Below, one piece after another: positions 44,944 through 46,193 of a stretch of 46,193 nt of DNA. The position numbers and the translations under genes are program-made. Below the pieces are notes generated by a model that worked only from the letters and a program-made list of their open reading frames with translations, did no database searches and was not told where the DNA came from. Location of the stretch: positions 1 to 46,193 of the forward strand of contig JABDGW010000019.1 in assembly GCA_013285855.1 (NCBI GenBank), read 5' to 3'. This stretch comes from Bacteroidota bacterium (GTDB lineage Bacteria; Bacteroidota; Bacteroidia; Chitinophagales; Chitinophagaceae). The number at the start of each line of letters is the position of its first letter. The stretch's first letter is position 1.

Positions 44944-45468
44944 TTAAACAGCTGAAAACGTTTTCAGGCATTCATCTATTTCGTTTTCTATCTTTCTGTT
45001 TAATATGAATTTTATGCTTATGTGCATCAGCCATGTTACAACTAAAAGCATAGTTGCAAAAAGCGGCGCATAATTATTTTTTATAATGATCATTGCCGTA
45101 ACTGCAGCTGTAATGCCTATTATCCACGTAAAAAATACAGGAATTGTAAGGCCCATAACTTTACAAAAATTATTGGTGATATAATAATACTCTTCATTCT
45201 TTACATCAACATAACCTATTATAAATTCGTTGGCACTAATAATGTCAACTTCCTGTTTATTATATAAAGGCAATTGCACATCACGAACGTTTAACGGCTG
45301 AGTTGCTTCTGTATCTTTCAATTGAAAAACTATGTTAGTATGCAAAGCATTAGCAGTAAACGGAAGAAACCTATCATCAGTAAATATGCCGGTTCGTGCA
45401 TATTTATCTACTTGCATAACCGTGGCAGGATGAAGTTCAATACTTACCTCTTTGTCTAAGACTTTCAC
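44944..45468 (-). CDS. Two-TM membrane hypothetical protein
   Basis: 174 residues. The N-terminal half is soluble with an extended segment (RFLPFTANALHTNIVFQLKD) and the C-terminal half has two hydrophobic helices (about 107-127 and 133-156: TIPVFFTWIIGITAAVTAMI and LFATMLLVVTWLMHISIKFI). A conserved family is not recognised. It converges with recA, and the dusB-like gene upstream on the same strand ends 66 bp before its start. Confidence 0.7.
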   Translation of the reverse strand: MKVLDKEVSIELHPATVMQVDKYARTGIFTDDRFLPFTANALHTNIVFQLKDTEATQPLNVRDVQLPLYNKQEVDIISANEFIIGYVDVKNEEYYYITNNFCKVMGLTIPVFFTWIIGITAAVTAMIIIKNNYAPLFATMLLVVTWLMHISIKFILNRKIENEIDECLKTFSAV

Positions 45469-45534
45469 GCGATTAATTTTTAAATTAGTCGCGCAGGATA
45501 TTATCCTGGTAACAAGTTCAAAGCATTAAAAATG

Positions 45535-46193
45535 TCAGCAAGTGTATGCTAAGTCTTTTATGTTGAGGTTCCTTTCCAAATAAACATCTGAATAGGTTTC
45601 ATTGATCTCGTTCAATACACCAAATATCTCTTCCGTATTTTTAAGTGTTGTAAGTTTTATCCGGTAATCTTTAATATTGGGCAATCCTTTAAGGTAATTA
45701 GTATAATGCCGGCGCATTTCAAGCATGCCAAGCGTTTCGCCTTTCCATTCAATGCTGCGCTGCAAATGTTTTTTTATCACATCAACACGTTGTTCAATGG
45801 TTGGCGCAGGCAAATGGCCACTGGTTTTTACATAATGTTTTATCTCATTAAATATCCAGGGATAACCAATAGCAGCGCGGCCGATCATAATACCGTCAAC
45901 ACCATAACGGTTCTTATACTCCTGCGCTTTTTCAGGTGAATCAATATCACCATTACCAAAAATTGGAATGTGCATTCTTGCATTATTTTTTACAGCAGCA
46001 ATCAAGTTCCAGTCAGCTTCACCTTTATACAATTGGCTTCTTGTTCTTCCATGAACAGCTAAAGCTTTTACGCCAATATCCTGCAACCTTTCTGCTACTT
46101 CAACAATATTTTTGCTTGATTCATCCCAGCCTAAACGGGTTTTTACCGTCACCGGCAAAGAGGTTGAATTTACGCAGGCTTTTGTTAAGCGAA
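45535..46193 (-). CDS. dusB: tRNA-dihydrouridine synthase (DusB-like), N-terminus cut by window edge
   Basis: The frame is open to the right edge, so the N-terminal part, including the catalytic Cys, lies outside; about 219 residues are visible. The FMN/tRNA-binding signatures are present: PVTVKTRLGWDES, LAVHGRTRSQLYKGEADW, IPIFGNGDIDSPEKAQEY and GVDGIMIGRAAIGYPWIFNE. It reduces uridine to dihydrouridine in tRNA D-loops using NADPH. The DusB sub-assignment follows the usual annotation in this phylum and is less certain than the Dus family call. Confidence 0.9.
   Translation of the reverse strand, partial: RLTKACVNSTSLPVTVKTRLGWDESSKNIVEVAERLQDIGVKALAVHGRTRSQLYKGEADWNLIAAVKNNARMHIPIFGNGDIDSPEKAQEYKNRYGVDGIMIGRAAIGYPWIFNEIKHYVKTSGHLPAPTIEQRVDVIKKHLQRSIEWKGETLGMLEMRRHYTNYLKGLPNIKDYRIKLTTLKNTEEIFGVLNEINETYSDVYLERNLNIKDLAYTC

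Noticed and set aside
44952-44967. 16-bp palindrome CTGAAAACGTTTTCAG after recA
   Set aside because: It is inside the coding end of the convergent gene and lacks a T run, so it is not supported as a terminator or operator.

Overview
The window looks like a chromosomal segment of a Bacteroidota bacterium, probably of the family Chitinophagaceae. The DNA is A+T-rich, most genes lack Shine-Dalgarno sequences, and there are SusC/SusD-type outer-membrane pairs, LytS/LytTR signalling, a Rho protein with a long disordered N-terminal insert and many CarboxypepD_reg-type receptors. The family-level placement rests on the general look of the proteins and was not tested by alignment.

Region 1 (1-4153) looks like an accessory island beside a tRNA-Phe gene. 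It holds the start of a DUF4062 conflict-type protein that runs off the left edge, an ArdC-like antirestriction protein, an XRE repressor with an operator-like repeat array, and an HpaA-like lipoprotein. It sits on the 3' side of the tRNA, the usual side for tRNA-targeting integrative elements. The tRNA has one C-A mismatch in its acceptor stem. No integrase is visible in the window.

Region 2 (4204-8132) is ordinary chromosome: a DEDDy exonuclease, a membrane-anchored coiled-coil protein, a sensor histidine kinase, tRNA-Leu(GAG) and a conserved-looking membrane-anchored hypothetical protein.

Region 3 (8242-17694) is the most interesting part. It is a co-directional cluster of four AhpD-like (carboxymuconolactone decarboxylase fold) proteins, an MFS carrier, a SusC/SusD pair and a DUF3179 membrane protein. 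Genes overlap or are closely spaced except at two repeat insertions (11324-11443 and 16417-16475). It reads as one uptake-and-redox unit for an unknown substrate. One of the four paralogues has lost the first cysteine of the CxxC site.

Region 4 (17709-26338) has a YkuK-like protein, a RAYT transposase flanked on both sides by the same palindrome, and a TetR-TolC-MFP-RND efflux operon. The RND pump carries an unusual C-terminal membrane domain.

Region 5 (26445-35783) has a DUF502 protein, serC, a DUF433/DUF5615-type toxin-antitoxin pair lodged between serC and a DUF1015 gene, a TPR protein, an outer-membrane beta-barrel protein and a LytS/LytTR two-component pair.

Region 6 (36111-46193) has rho, an AraC-type regulator, a possible GH18 chitinase / S9 peptidase / sugar-MFS group, a small cysteine-tailed protein, recA, a two-TM hypothetical protein and the C-terminal part of a DusB-type tRNA-dihydrouridine synthase cut by the right edge. 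No CRISPR array or rRNA was seen.
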